DNA from: Mollicutes bacterium
GTDB taxonomy: Bacteria > Bacillota_I > Bacilli_A > Izemoplasmatales > Izemoplasmataceae
Length of the DNA: 42,279 nt
Reading direction: 5' to 3'
NCBI GenBank assembly: GCA_003553945.1
Contig: PWEL01000005.1
Span: forward strand, 1-42,279
In this document: positions 25,415-34,045 of the stretch, one piece after another
Numbering within the stretch: position 1 is the stretch's first letter
Layout: the number at the start of each line of letters is the position of its first letter
Notes under the pieces: model-generated
Told to the model about the DNA's origin: nothing
The model's database searches: none
The model's input: only the letters and a program-made list of their open reading frames with translations
Translations under genes and position numbers: made by a program

Positions 25415-27382
25415 CTACTTTTCAAACTCGCTTTCCTTGATGATGCCGTCCCTGTAGGCTTTAATGAGTTTATCGAGGTCGGCGATCTGGGCTTTCAAGC
25501 TCTCCCCCTTGTCCGTGTCGTAGATATAGGTGCGGCGCTTGTTCAAGTCCTCGCTATGGGTCACGGAGACAATGTCCTTCTCCTTTTCAATCAGGCCTTC
25601 GTACGAATCGAAACGGGAATGATAGACGAGATAGAACGCATAGGAGTCGCTGATCAGCGTGTAGCCCCCGATGGAGGTCTTGCCGGCGTATTGCTTGCTC
25701 ATGCCGCCGTCGATGAGATACATGCGCTTATCGGCGAGTACGACATCATGCCCTCTTGTGACATCGAGAGGGACATGGCCGTTGATGATCTTTCCTTTTG
25801 CAGGGTCGATATCATACTCTTTGAAGATGCGGTCCAGGACGTCATGTCCCTCTCGCATCTTGAAATAGGGATTCATGATCTCTTCATGGGTCGCCTTGTC
25901 CTTGACGAAATATCTTTCAAAGGTCTTCATCGCATGTTTGCCGAAAAGCGGGCTCGTCTCGCCCTGCCATAGCATGACGAAGAAGTCGCGCTCGGGGTTT
26001 TGCTTGTTATAGCGGTTGAGATAGGCATTTCTGATCTTCTTTTCATACACGTCCGTCAACGCCTTACCCTTGTAGGCTGTGCCGTCAATCGATTGCGTCA
26101 TGAACGTGCCGTCTTCATTCAACGGGAGACCGGCATGGAAGAGAAGCACGTCATTCGCTTTATGGATGATGCTGCCCTTCCTGAAGAGAAAGCGCACATG
26201 CTTCTGCATCATCTCGTTATGAAGGAAGAGATGGCTCAGATGATCGACGACACGTTGTTCCTCCTCGGTAAGCGCGTAAGGGTCGTTGTTGAAATCGACG
26301 GTCGGGAAATGGGCGTTCCGCATGTCATAAGCCGTGCCGTCGATGGTGACGGTGCCTTCGGCGGGATCGATCTTGTCGAGAAGCAGACGGTCGTCGAGGC
26401 CGAACTCCGGGTTGCGCCTGATCACATCGGCCTCGAGCTTGAACTGGATGATGCTGATGGCTTTATGCATGCGGGCGACGAATTTGTTGTCGGCGTCGTT
26501 GAGCGTGATCTTTCCCGGTTCCTTGGGATAGAACGGCTCGCAGTCATCGCCCTTGTAGACCTTGTTGGCAAGACCGGCGAGAAGCCGGAGATTGATGCCG
26601 TAGCCGTCCTCGAGACAATCGAGGTTGTTATAACGGGCGGCGATGCGCACGACATTGGCGATGCATATCTTGCAGCCGCTGGCGGCGCCCATCCAGATGA
26701 TGTCGTGGTTCCCCCACTGTACATCGACGTGGTCCTGGCGAATGAGGCGCTCCATCACCATATGCGGTTTAGGGCCCCTGTCGAAGATGTCGCCGACGAC
26801 ATGCAGGCGGTCGATGGCCAGGTGACGGATGACCCGGCTCAGCTCGATGATCAGTTTCTTCTCCCTCTCCGTCTCGAACGCCGCTTCGATGAGGGCATCG
26901 TAATAGTACTTCTTGTCCTCGTGGTCCTCGCTCTCATAGAGCAGCTCCTGGATGATCGTGGTGAATTCCTCGGGCAGTTGCCTGCGCACATAGCTCTTGG
27001 TATATTTGCTGGCGATGATTCTCGCAAGCGAGACCATGCGCTTGAGCACTGTCTTTAGAAGGATGCGGAAGTCCTCGCCGGTGAGCTTCCTCTGGTATTT
27101 GTCCAGCATGTCCGTCGGATAATAGATAAAAAAGGCAAGGCGACGGCGCTCCTCTTTTGAGAGCGCATTGAAACGGGTGTTGATCTTCTGCTTGATGATG
27201 CCCGAGGCGTTCTTCAGGAAGTGATTGAACGCGTCGTATTCCCCGTGGATATCGGCGATGAAATGCTCAGTGCCCTTGGGAAGGTTGAGCAGCGCCGTCA
27301 GGTTGATGCGCTTCGTGCTCGCCGATTGCACGTTCGGATAGCGTTGACTGAGGAGTGAGAGGTATTTCCGCTCATACGTCAT
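25415..27382 (-). CDS. fbp: Fructose-1,6-bisphosphatase, class III
   Basis: Dephosphorylates fructose 1,6-bisphosphate in gluconeogenesis. Class III enzymes, found mainly in Bacillota, are large metallophosphatases of about 640-670 residues; this is 655. Metal-binding motifs are visible: DIHGEYD near residue 45, VVGDIFDRGPKPH and WGNHDIIWMG near 200-240, then the later IINGHVPLD and YLIDGGMSKQY region. ATG 27382 has AAGGAAGGG well placed; the frame extends to a TTG-initiated 27424 without a ribosome site. The gene stands alone, with a candidate operator at 27419-27436. Its presence indicates that sugar phosphates can be made from C3 units. Confidence 0.95.
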   Translation of the reverse strand: MTYERKYLSLLSQRYPNVQSASTKRINLTALLNLPKGTEHFIADIHGEYDAFNHFLKNASGIIKQKINTRFNALSKEERRRLAFFIYYPTDMLDKYQRKLTGEDFRILLKTVLKRMVSLARIIASKYTKSYVRRQLPEEFTTIIQELLYESEDHEDKKYYYDALIEAAFETEREKKLIIELSRVIRHLAIDRLHVVGDIFDRGPKPHMVMERLIRQDHVDVQWGNHDIIWMGAASGCKICIANVVRIAARYNNLDCLEDGYGINLRLLAGLANKVYKGDDCEPFYPKEPGKITLNDADNKFVARMHKAISIIQFKLEADVIRRNPEFGLDDRLLLDKIDPAEGTVTIDGTAYDMRNAHFPTVDFNNDPYALTEEEQRVVDHLSHLFLHNEMMQKHVRFLFRKGSIIHKANDVLLFHAGLPLNEDGTFMTQSIDGTAYKGKALTDVYEKKIRNAYLNRYNKQNPERDFFVMLWQGETSPLFGKHAMKTFERYFVKDKATHEEIMNPYFKMREGHDVLDRIFKEYDIDPAKGKIINGHVPLDVTRGHDVVLADKRMYLIDGGMSKQYAGKTSIGGYTLISDSYAFYLVYHSRFDSYEGLIEKEKDIVSVTHSEDLNKRRTYIYDTDKGESLKAQIADLDKLIKAYRDGIIKESEFEK

Positions 27383-27418
27383 AAAGACCCTTCCTTTCGA
27401 ATCAAGTAGCTGTTGTGA

Positions 27419-27436
27419 CGCCATAAGTCAATGGCG
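27419..27436. promoter_or_regulatory. Inverted repeat upstream of fbp (candidate operator)
   Basis: CGCCAT-N6-ATGGCG, a perfect repeat about 40 bases before the fbp start, overlapping a minus-strand TTGACT (27426-27431). The -10 at the right distance (TACTTG) is poor, so promoter status is weak; the symmetry is clear. Confidence 0.4.
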
Positions 27437-27470
27437 CTTTCCTTTACTATACTATAAGCGCGCATGATAG

Positions 27471-27492
27471 AAAAGCCGCCTGAGCGGCTTTT
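27471..27492. terminator. Bidirectionally symmetric terminator at the end of the alcohol dehydrogenase gene
   Basis: AAAAGCCGC/GCGGCTTTT with a 4-base loop. It overlaps the first base of the dehydrogenase stop codon and insulates fbp. Confidence 0.85.
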
Positions 27493-28652
27493 CATAAACG
27501 CTTATAAAATGCTTCGGCCATGTATTCGTCGATGGTGAACATGTTGCCGATCGGGCCGAGAAGCGTGGCCTGACGGGCGAACTTGATCGCATCCTCGTCG
27601 TCGATTTCAATACCGAGGTCCTCAATGCTTGTCGGTGCACCCCAGGAGTTGAACAATATCTCGATGGCCTCGATCGTCGATTCAGACGTCTCCTTGGAGA
27701 ACACTTCCGTCCCGAGTTGCTCGAGACGCGGACGCATGGCTTCTTCGTTCCTCTCAAGCGCCATCCGCATCCAGGTTGGCTGCATCGCGCTCAGAGAATA
27801 ACCGTGGGTGAGGCCGTGCTTCGCCGCTGGTGGATAGACGAGACGATGAGAGGCCCAGTCGCCTTTCTTTCCCTGTTGCAGTATCCAGTTGAGCGCCAGG
27901 GTTGAAGCCCAGGAGATATTCGCCCTGGTATGGTAGTCTTCCCCTTCAAGCAACAGCTTGTTGGTGTTTTCAATGACACTTTTCAGTATGCCCAGAGACA
28001 TGTAGTCGCTCGTCTCCGTGCGTTTTGTCGGGGAGAAATACTGCTCGAAGATATGCATCATGATATCGATGCTGCCAGCGACGGTGTGATAGCGGTCGAC
28101 ATGCATGGTATATGAAGGGTCGATGATTGCGAACTGGGGGATCAACGCTTGATTCTTGATCGAGCGTTTCGCCCGTTTCGCATCATTGCTTATGACAGTA
28201 TTCCCGTTTGTCTCCGAGCCGGTCGCTGCAAGCGTTACGATGACGCCGAGAGGAATGGCGCGATGAACCTGGCTTTTCTTGAGGAACACATCCCAGATGG
28301 CATCCTCTTTCTTGAATGCGGCGAACGCGATGGCTTTCGCACAATCGATGACGCTCCCGCCTCCGGCGGCAAGGATGAAGTCAATGCCATGCTGGATGAC
28401 TGTCCGTCTGCCGCTCTTTACGCTTTCGAGCTCAGGGTTAGGACGCACGCCGGATTCCTCATAGAGCTCAATGCCGAGCTCATCCGCGATATCTTGAACC
28501 TTGTCATAGATGCCGAGCTCTTTGATCGACTTCCTGCCATAGACGAGCAACATCTTTTTAACGTCATGTGATTTCAATAGTTCCGGAAGCCGCTCGACCT
28601 GGTCCTTGCCGAACACCATCTTCGCAGGACTGTGGAATACAAAATTCTCCAT
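27492..28652 (-). CDS. Iron-containing alcohol dehydrogenase (butanol dehydrogenase-like)
   Basis: An NAD(P)H-dependent reductase of aldehydes, or the reverse reaction. 386 residues matches the YugJ/BdhA-type group III family. The GGGSVIDCAKAIAFAA motif binds the dinucleotide, and the metal ligands are the aspartate in AIIDPSYTMHVDRYHTVAGSIDIMMHIFEQYF-type context (D and H near residues 195-215) and histidines in KHGLTHGYSLSAM. ATG 28652 has AAAGGTG about 10 bases upstream. A consensus extended -10 lies 24 bases before the start. Likely role: recycling NADH by reducing aldehydes; the substrate is uncertain. Confidence 0.9.
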   Translation of the reverse strand: MENFVFHSPAKMVFGKDQVERLPELLKSHDVKKMLLVYGRKSIKELGIYDKVQDIADELGIELYEESGVRPNPELESVKSGRRTVIQHGIDFILAAGGGSVIDCAKAIAFAAFKKEDAIWDVFLKKSQVHRAIPLGVIVTLAATGSETNGNTVISNDAKRAKRSIKNQALIPQFAIIDPSYTMHVDRYHTVAGSIDIMMHIFEQYFSPTKRTETSDYMSLGILKSVIENTNKLLLEGEDYHTRANISWASTLALNWILQQGKKGDWASHRLVYPPAAKHGLTHGYSLSAMQPTWMRMALERNEEAMRPRLEQLGTEVFSKETSESTIEAIEILFNSWGAPTSIEDLGIEIDDEDAIKFARQATLLGPIGNMFTIDEYMAEAFYKRL

Positions 28653-28675
28653 TCATCTCACACCTTTCTTTTCTA

Positions 28676-28684
28676 ATTATAGCA
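28676..28684 (-). promoter_or_regulatory. Extended -10 promoter of the alcohol dehydrogenase gene
   Basis: TGCTATAAT on the minus strand (28676-28684) is a perfect extended -10. The -35 is poor, as expected for this class. Confidence 0.6.
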
Positions 28685-28855
28685 TGCATGAGAACTGCAA
28701 GGAACTCCTTTACTTCATATACAAGACAGAATCTTTGTCACAGATTGCACAAGGGCGGGGCTGATTAACGCAGGCTACACAAGGACCGCTCTGTTATATA
28801 TCCCATCTTCACCTGAAAAAAGCGCTCATGCGCATTTTCTTTTTGCGCTGATGGC

Positions 28856-28882
28856 TTGCAAACGGAGGTGTTCTCTTATAAA
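28856..28882 (+). promoter_or_regulatory. Candidate promoter of the phosphatase/rhomboid operon
   Basis: TTGCAA, 15 bases, TATAAA. The spacing is short. The rest of the 268-base divergent gap holds only a small GCGC-TCAT-GCGC hairpin (28822-28833) followed by a T-rich run, and nothing I recognise. Confidence 0.35.
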
Positions 28883-28920
28883 CTGTACATATAAATCCAG
28901 CATAAAAGCGAGGCTTTCCT

Positions 28921-30030
28921 ATGAGACCAGACTATCGCCGCTCCATCGTCAATCTCACCTCATCCCTGCTCAAGCACTTCGACCTCGAGACATATCATCC
29001 GAGTCTTTCAGCTCTGGATGAAGTGCTGAAGAGAGATTATAAACATATCCTCCTCGTCGTGCTGGACGGCATGGGCGAGAATATTCTTGATGCACATCTC
29101 AAACAGGAGGACCTTCTCAAACAAGCAAGAAAGTCTACACTGACATCAGTCTTCCCCGCGACAACGACAGCGGCCACAACATCACTGATGAGCGGAAAGA
29201 CACCTTATGAACACGGCTTCCTAGGATGGAACCAGTTTTTTAAAAATGAAGACATCCACTACGAGATCTTCATGGGCACTGACTTCTACGATAAGGACAA
29301 GGAGATCCCTAAGGACTTTCATAAAAAGTATTTCGAATACAAGAGCGCCCTGGAGTCTATAAAAGAGAAACATCCGTCGCTCTGCGTCAAGGCGTTTCAA
29401 CCGACTCCGGTCGATGAAAAAGGCCATGAAACCTTCAAAGAGGGTGTGGATCGCTACCTCTCGATGCAGAGGGACGCCCCGCGGTCCTTCGCCTATCTAT
29501 ATAGCCAGGCCCCGGACCTTCATGCCCATGAGTACGGCACGGAAAGCATCGAAGTCAACCGGGGGATGCGCACGTTGAATAATGAACTCACGCGGTTGAG
29601 ACACACAATGGATGACGACACGCTCGTCGTCGTTACTGCCGACCACGGACTGATCGATATAGTGGAGATCCCCTTGTTTGAATTCCACGATTTGACATCG
29701 ACCTTTGAGCATCTCCCCGCGAACGAACCGCGGATGACGAATTTCTTCATCAAGGACACACACCGCGAACATTTCATCAACTTCTTTAATGAACATTTCT
29801 CGAAGTATTTCAACCTTTACACCAAGAATGAACTCCTCTCTAAAAAGCTTCTCGGACACGGCGAGAAACATCCGCACGTGGATGAGTGCCTGGGCGATTT
29901 CATCGCAGTCGCAAAAAGCAAATACATGTTCAAACTCTCCGATGACAAGTCACACAAGGCGCATCATGCGGGGATTACAGATGCAGAGATGCGCGTACCG
30001 CTCATCTTCTTCGACAAGGAGGCATCCTAA
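28921..30030 (+). CDS. Alkaline-phosphatase-superfamily hydrolase (phosphodiesterase/pyrophosphatase-like)
   Basis: 369 residues with the type I phosphodiesterase/nucleotide pyrophosphatase core. The first metal aspartate D49 is in VVLDGMGE, the nucleophile threonine in FPATTTAATTSLMSG (T81-T83), followed by SQAPDLHAHEYG (metal D and H), VVTADHG (metal D and H) and KAHHAGIT (last metal H). All six metal ligands of the superfamily are visible. There is no signal peptide, so it acts in the cytosol. The substrate cannot be told from sequence. ATG 28921 has only a weak ribosome site (GCGAGG). The rhomboid gene starts on the base after its stop. Confidence 0.85.
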   Translation: MRPDYRRSIVNLTSSLLKHFDLETYHPSLSALDEVLKRDYKHILLVVLDGMGENILDAHLKQEDLLKQARKSTLTSVFPATTTAATTSLMSGKTPYEHGFLGWNQFFKNEDIHYEIFMGTDFYDKDKEIPKDFHKKYFEYKSALESIKEKHPSLCVKAFQPTPVDEKGHETFKEGVDRYLSMQRDAPRSFAYLYSQAPDLHAHEYGTESIEVNRGMRTLNNELTRLRHTMDDDTLVVVTADHGLIDIVEIPLFEFHDLTSTFEHLPANEPRMTNFFIKDTHREHFINFFNEHFSKYFNLYTKNELLSKKLLGHGEKHPHVDECLGDFIAVAKSKYMFKLSDDKSHKAHHAGITDAEMRVPLIFFDKEAS

Positions 30031-30858
30031 ATGCGGGTTCTCGAACAGCGCAGAGGCATAAAGAACATTATCCAGCAGAACCCTGTGTCTTTTCTGTTCA
30101 TCATCATAATCACAGTGTTCTTCATATCTTCACCAACACTTGTCGAGCTGAGTTTTGACGACATCGACAATGTTTTCTTCAATGTAGTGAACGGCCAGAT
30201 CAGGGATCCGGAATTCAAAGCTCTCTATGAAAGAGGTGCCCTCAACGGCATCTGGGTCGCCGAGACCGGCGAGTACTGGCGCTACCTCACCGTCATGCTT
30301 CTGCACGGAGGGTTCTTCCACTATCTCTTCAATGTCCTTTTCGGCATCTTCATCCTCGGTGCGGCGCTTGAGAGACTCATCGGTTCGTTCCGTTATTTCT
30401 TCCTCTTCCTCCTCAGCGGCGTATTGGCCAGCGGCGCAGTCGTCCTCTCCGACATACTGACGAGCAGCCCCATCCCGACTGTCGGAGCGAGTGGTGCGAT
30501 CTTCGGCGTTTTGGGCGCTTTCCTCTTTTTGACAACGAAACGCCCGGATATGTTCGACCCGCAGGATATCGCCGGTATCCGCGGGCTTATCTTCATCAAT
30601 GTCATCTATACCTTCATAGGCGGAAACATCTCGATCCCCGGCCATATCGGAGGGCTTATCGCCGGATACCTCATCGCCGCACTGCTCGGACTCCACAGAG
30701 GCGGTCCCGCTCACCGGCGCAGGGGATTCCAGGACCCCTACAGTGGCGACAATTTCATCGAACCCGGTTCAATAGATGACCTTGAAGAGGTGGATATCCT
30801 TGATGACTACGAGGAGGATGATGAGGACCCGTTCTCAAAATATGACAATCGTTATTAG
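30031..30858 (+). CDS. Rhomboid-family intramembrane serine protease
   Basis: Cleaves transmembrane proteins within the bilayer. 275 residues with about six to seven membrane segments from residue 18 to 218. The catalytic dyad is visible: S154 in GASGAIFG and H205 in IPGHIGGLIAGY. H97-x3-N101 in HYLFN is the conserved oxyanion-hole motif on the second helix. A long acidic cytosolic tail (about 238-275, rich in D and E) follows and is not part of the catalytic core. AAGGAGG before ATG 30031 lies inside the previous gene, so translation is coupled to the phosphatase-like protein. The natural substrate is unknown. Confidence 0.93.
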   Translation: MRVLEQRRGIKNIIQQNPVSFLFIIIITVFFISSPTLVELSFDDIDNVFFNVVNGQIRDPEFKALYERGALNGIWVAETGEYWRYLTVMLLHGGFFHYLFNVLFGIFILGAALERLIGSFRYFFLFLLSGVLASGAVVLSDILTSSPIPTVGASGAIFGVLGAFLFLTTKRPDMFDPQDIAGIRGLIFINVIYTFIGGNISIPGHIGGLIAGYLIAALLGLHRGGPAHRRRGFQDPYSGDNFIEPGSIDDLEEVDILDDYEEDDEDPFSKYDNRY

Positions 30859-30865
30859 ACATCCA

Positions 30866-30896
30866 TAAAAAAGTCGGTTTCCGACTTTTTTTCTTT
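30866..30896 (+). terminator. Intrinsic terminator after the rhomboid gene
   Basis: AAGTCGG-TTT-CCGACTT (30871-30887) with flanking A and T runs. Confidence 0.9.
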
Positions 30897-30912
30897 TAGG
30901 AGTTCTTTTTAA

Positions 30913-30921
30913 TGCTATAAT
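30913..30921 (+). promoter_or_regulatory. Extended -10 promoter of the M48 protease/GGDEF operon
   Basis: TGCTATAAT, a perfect extended -10, directly after the preceding terminator; the -35 is poor. Confidence 0.65.
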
Positions 30922-30944
30922 GCATGTGAAAGGGGTTTTGACAA

Positions 30945-32189
30945 ATGGAGACAGCTGTATTCGCACTGATCATCATCATCTTTGTCCTGATGAACGGTCT
31001 GGATGTCGTCACGAACATCCTCAATCAAAAGGCAAAGAGACGAGAAATCCCGGATTCGGTAAGCGACATTTACGACGAAGAGTCCTATGACGAATGGTTG
31101 CGTTATGGCAAGGAACGCGAACGCTTGAAATTCCTGAAAAGCGGTGTGTCTTTTGTTGTGATCCTATTCCTGCTCGCCTTCGGAGGGTTTCGACTGCTCG
31201 CTGAATGGACGATGGACCTCAGTGACAGCATCTACGTGCAGACGCTTGTTTTCATCGGCGTTCTGAGCGGCGCGAGCTATCTGTTCTCGATTCCTCTAAG
31301 CTATTATGAAACCTTCTCCATTGAAGAGCGCTACGGGTTCAACCGCTCGATGAGGAAGACGTTCGTGAAGGATCAGTTTATGAAGCTGCTTCTCACCGTC
31401 GTGCTTGGCGGCGGCCTGCTTGTGCTGATCGTAGCGATCTATGAAACGTTCGGCGCGAGTTTCTTCCTCGTCGCCTTCATCGCCATCATGGCCATATTCC
31501 TCTTCATCAACATGTTCTACACCAAACTGCTTTTGCCGCTCTTCAACACCCTGACCCCGCTTGAAAAGGGGTCCTTGAAAGGGCGCATTGAAACGCTTGC
31601 GGCGTCTGAGGATTATGAAGTGCGCAAAATCTCCGTCATGGACGCTTCGAAGCGATCAAGCCGTCTGAACGCTTTCTTCAGCGGCTTTTCGCGCTTCAAG
31701 CACGTGGTGCTCTTCGACACTTTGCTGGAGAAAATGGAGGAGGATGAAATCCTCGCCGTCCTTGCACATGAGATTGCGCATTCGAAACATAAGGATGTGA
31801 TTAAGAACATCCTCATGTCCGCACTATCACTGTTCGTGCTGTTGAGCCTGCTCTACCTTTTCATCACTCAGGAGGTCGTCTACGCCGCATTCTCCCTTGA
31901 ACAGCTTCACTTCGGCTTCGGCCTCATCCTCTTTTCCATCGTCATCAACCCCATCACGCTTTTCATCGGCATCTTCCGCAACCACCTGAGCCGAAAATAC
32001 GAATTCAAGGCGGACACCTTCGCCGGAGACAGAGTAGGAAAAGACGCCATGCAACGTGCACTGAAGACACTCGCGAGGGCGAACTACGCCCATCTCACAC
32101 CCCATGAATTCCATGTGTTCCTGCATTACTCCCATCCCCCGGTCAAGGACCGTATAGAGGCGCTGGAGGCATTGGATGACAAGAAGTAA
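30945..32189 (+). CDS. M48-family zinc metalloprotease (Ste24/CAAX protease-like)
   Basis: 414-residue multi-span membrane protease. Hydrophobic segments lie near residues 3-22, 65-85, 98-118, 145-168, 172-192, 290-310 and 325-345. The zinc site is H275-E276-x-x-H279 (LAHEIAHSKHKD), with E353 in the RKYEFKADTFA motif as third ligand. This layout, with HExxH between membrane segments, matches Ste24-type proteases rather than the shorter HtpX. ATG 30945 follows AAAGGGG. It overlaps the following GGDEF gene by 14 bases. The likely role is quality control or processing of membrane proteins. Confidence 0.93.
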   Translation: METAVFALIIIIFVLMNGLDVVTNILNQKAKRREIPDSVSDIYDEESYDEWLRYGKERERLKFLKSGVSFVVILFLLAFGGFRLLAEWTMDLSDSIYVQTLVFIGVLSGASYLFSIPLSYYETFSIEERYGFNRSMRKTFVKDQFMKLLLTVVLGGGLLVLIVAIYETFGASFFLVAFIAIMAIFLFINMFYTKLLLPLFNTLTPLEKGSLKGRIETLAASEDYEVRKISVMDASKRSSRLNAFFSGFSRFKHVVLFDTLLEKMEEDEILAVLAHEIAHSKHKDVIKNILMSALSLFVLLSLLYLFITQEVVYAAFSLEQLHFGFGLILFSIVINPITLFIGIFRNHLSRKYEFKADTFAGDRVGKDAMQRALKTLARANYAHLTPHEFHVFLHYSHPPVKDRIEALEALDDKK

Positions 32190-33300
32190 GGCGCATGTGG
32201 CGAAGCTGATCCTCGCACAGATCAATCTGAGACGCATGATGATCGCGTTTTTGTTCATGTTCGGCGTCGAGGTACTCTTTCTCCTCTATGTTGAACGCAT
32301 CCGTCTGGATGAATCGGCGGGGGATGAACTCACGCTGATCTGGGTCTCCTATCTTCTGCATTTTGTGCTCGCGGTGTTCCTCATCTTCTCTGTGGGAACT
32401 GCCTACTACGCGGAGAGAAAGGCCAAGGCTTCGGTGGAATTCAAGACACGCCTGCCGATGATCTGTGTATGGATCGCCCTCATCATCAGCGCCGTCATCA
32501 GCATGTTCGACCAGATGACTATCGGGCACATAACCCTCTTCACCGCGAAGCTCCTCGTGTTCGGGCTGCTTATATACATTCAACCGAGATGGCAATGGCT
32601 CGTATATGGGGTCCCCTTCGCGATCTTCCTCTTCGGCATCTTTCTATTCCAGAGCGAGACGGACCTTCTCATCACTCATCTCATCAATGGCACTGTAGTG
32701 TTCGCGGGGGTCATGGTGGCCTCCACGCTCTTCTACCGCTATAAATATAACGACATCTTCACACGGCTCACATTGAAACGCATGAACCGGACACTGGAGA
32801 AGCTCTCGACACTCGACGCCCTGACAACGCTACCGAACAGACGCTATTTCGAGGCGCAGATCCAATACGAGCTCGCCATCAACCGCCGGTACGGCCACAC
32901 TGCGAGTTTATTGTTGATGGACATCGATTATTTCAAGACCATCAACGACACCTATGGCCATGACGTCGGCGACCGCATCCTGAAGGAACTCGGTGCCTTT
33001 TTAACGAACAACGTGCGGGAATCCGACACGGTGTGCCGCTGGGGCGGCGAGGAATTCATGATTCTGCTCAGCCACACAGATCTCGAGGGCGCTCAGAAGC
33101 TCGCCATACGCCTGAAGGATTCAATCTCGGACATGGTCTTTCTCCCGGGGGAGAAGGACATCGCCCTCTCGGTAAGCATCGGCGTTACGGAACTCGTGCA
33201 TGAACGCAAAGACGCCTTTGACTATAGCTATAACCTCGTAGACAAAGCGTTATACGAAGCGAAAACGCAGGGCAGGAACCGGGTCCGGACAAAAAAATAG
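32176..33300 (+). CDS. Membrane diguanylate cyclase (GGEEF)
   Basis: 374 residues: about six membrane segments (near 22-40, 55-75, 95-112, 118-136, 140-158, 168-187) as an uncharacterised sensor, then a GGDEF domain (about 205-372). LDALTTLPNRRYF and LMDIDYFKTINDTYGHD are typical; the active site is GGEEF (290-294), an accepted active variant. The I-site R281-E-S-D284 stands exactly five residues before it, so product inhibition is expected, unlike in the first cyclase (1080-2033). ATG 32176 follows GGAGG and overlaps the protease gene, so the two are translationally coupled. The sensed signal is unknown. Confidence 0.93.
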   Translation: MTRSKAHVAKLILAQINLRRMMIAFLFMFGVEVLFLLYVERIRLDESAGDELTLIWVSYLLHFVLAVFLIFSVGTAYYAERKAKASVEFKTRLPMICVWIALIISAVISMFDQMTIGHITLFTAKLLVFGLLIYIQPRWQWLVYGVPFAIFLFGIFLFQSETDLLITHLINGTVVFAGVMVASTLFYRYKYNDIFTRLTLKRMNRTLEKLSTLDALTTLPNRRYFEAQIQYELAINRRYGHTASLLLMDIDYFKTINDTYGHDVGDRILKELGAFLTNNVRESDTVCRWGGEEFMILLSHTDLEGAQKLAIRLKDSISDMVFLPGEKDIALSVSIGVTELVHERKDAFDYSYNLVDKALYEAKTQGRNRVRTKK

Positions 33301-33317
33301 GCCCCGGCGGGGCCTAT
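33291..33317 (-). terminator. Intrinsic terminator of the phosphatase operon, inside the end of the GGEEF gene
   Basis: ATAGGCCCC/GGGGCCTAT with a 3-base loop; the minus-strand T-run is the complement of the last lysine codons of the convergent GGEEF gene. It touches the stop codon of both genes. Confidence 0.85.
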
Positions 33318-34042
33318 CAGAGCGTCTCTTCCAGCGTTACCCGGTAGACATTGACGCGTTTTGAAAGTTCCGTGAACGCATCGATGTGGACCTTGTCTTC
33401 CGACTCGATGATGTCGAACGCTCCGGGGTCGTCGAAGGAGAGCCCCAGGGACGGATCCCGTGCCATACGTATCATGGCCGTCCGTTCATGCCCGCATATG
33501 ATGGTCTTTCCCGGAACGCCCGGCAGCCGCGATTGATAATTCCAGACGATGCTGTGCGTGTCAGTCCGGCGCCACTCGGGATCCGACCCGTCGACGCCGC
33601 CGTGCAAAAAGATGTAGTCATCGCGCTCTATAAGAACCGGCAGGTGCTTCAGCCATTCATGAAGTTCAGGAAATCTCTTTTCAATGCGTTTCCTCATAGC
33701 TTTCAGGGAAGCCTCGTTTTCAAAGGGTATGCCGCTGAAACTCTCCAGTGTCTCCTTGAGACCGTTGTGGGCGACATTGAAGAGCGCGCCTCGGTCATCG
33801 CCCTCTAAAAACTCCAACAGGAAGAGGTCATGGTTGCCAAGAAGGCACGTGGCCTTTTTTTCGTCCGCCAAGCGCTTGAAATAGCGGTAGACTTCCTTGT
33901 TTTCAACACCCCTGTCGAAATGGTCGCCCAGGCTGAGGAGGTGGTGAGAGGGTTCCTCTTCATCGAACCCCGCCTCTTTAAGCGCATCCTTCAAGACGTG
34001 ATAATGCCCGTGCACATCAGATACGATAAAGACCTCTTGCAT
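33317..34042 (-). CDS. Calcineurin-like metallophosphatase (PrpE/ApaH-like)
   Basis: 241 residues with the three motifs of serine/threonine and diadenosine-tetraphosphate phosphatases: SDVHGHY (residues 8-14), GDHFDRG (near 40) and LGNHD (near 70), then the C-terminal LHGGVDG and GHERT histidines. Substrates in this group include phosphoproteins and Ap4A, and sequence alone does not choose. SD AAAGGGAG lies in the last codons of the transaldolase-like gene, 3 bases upstream, so expression is coupled. No kinase partner is nearby. Confidence 0.88.
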   Translation of the reverse strand: MQEVFIVSDVHGHYHVLKDALKEAGFDEEEPSHHLLSLGDHFDRGVENKEVYRYFKRLADEKKATCLLGNHDLFLLEFLEGDDRGALFNVAHNGLKETLESFSGIPFENEASLKAMRKRIEKRFPELHEWLKHLPVLIERDDYIFLHGGVDGSDPEWRRTDTHSIVWNYQSRLPGVPGKTIICGHERTAMIRMARDPSLGLSFDDPGAFDIIESEDKVHIDAFTELSKRVNVYRVTLEETL

Positions 34043-34045
34043 GAT

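Noticed and set aside
26000-27058. 352-residue open frame on the plus strand
   Set aside because: Antisense to fbp; long only because of codon bias in the real gene.
28653-28920. Possible riboswitch in the divergent gap
   Set aside because: Only a small GCGC hairpin and weak promoter-like boxes are visible; no conserved riboswitch core could be recognised.
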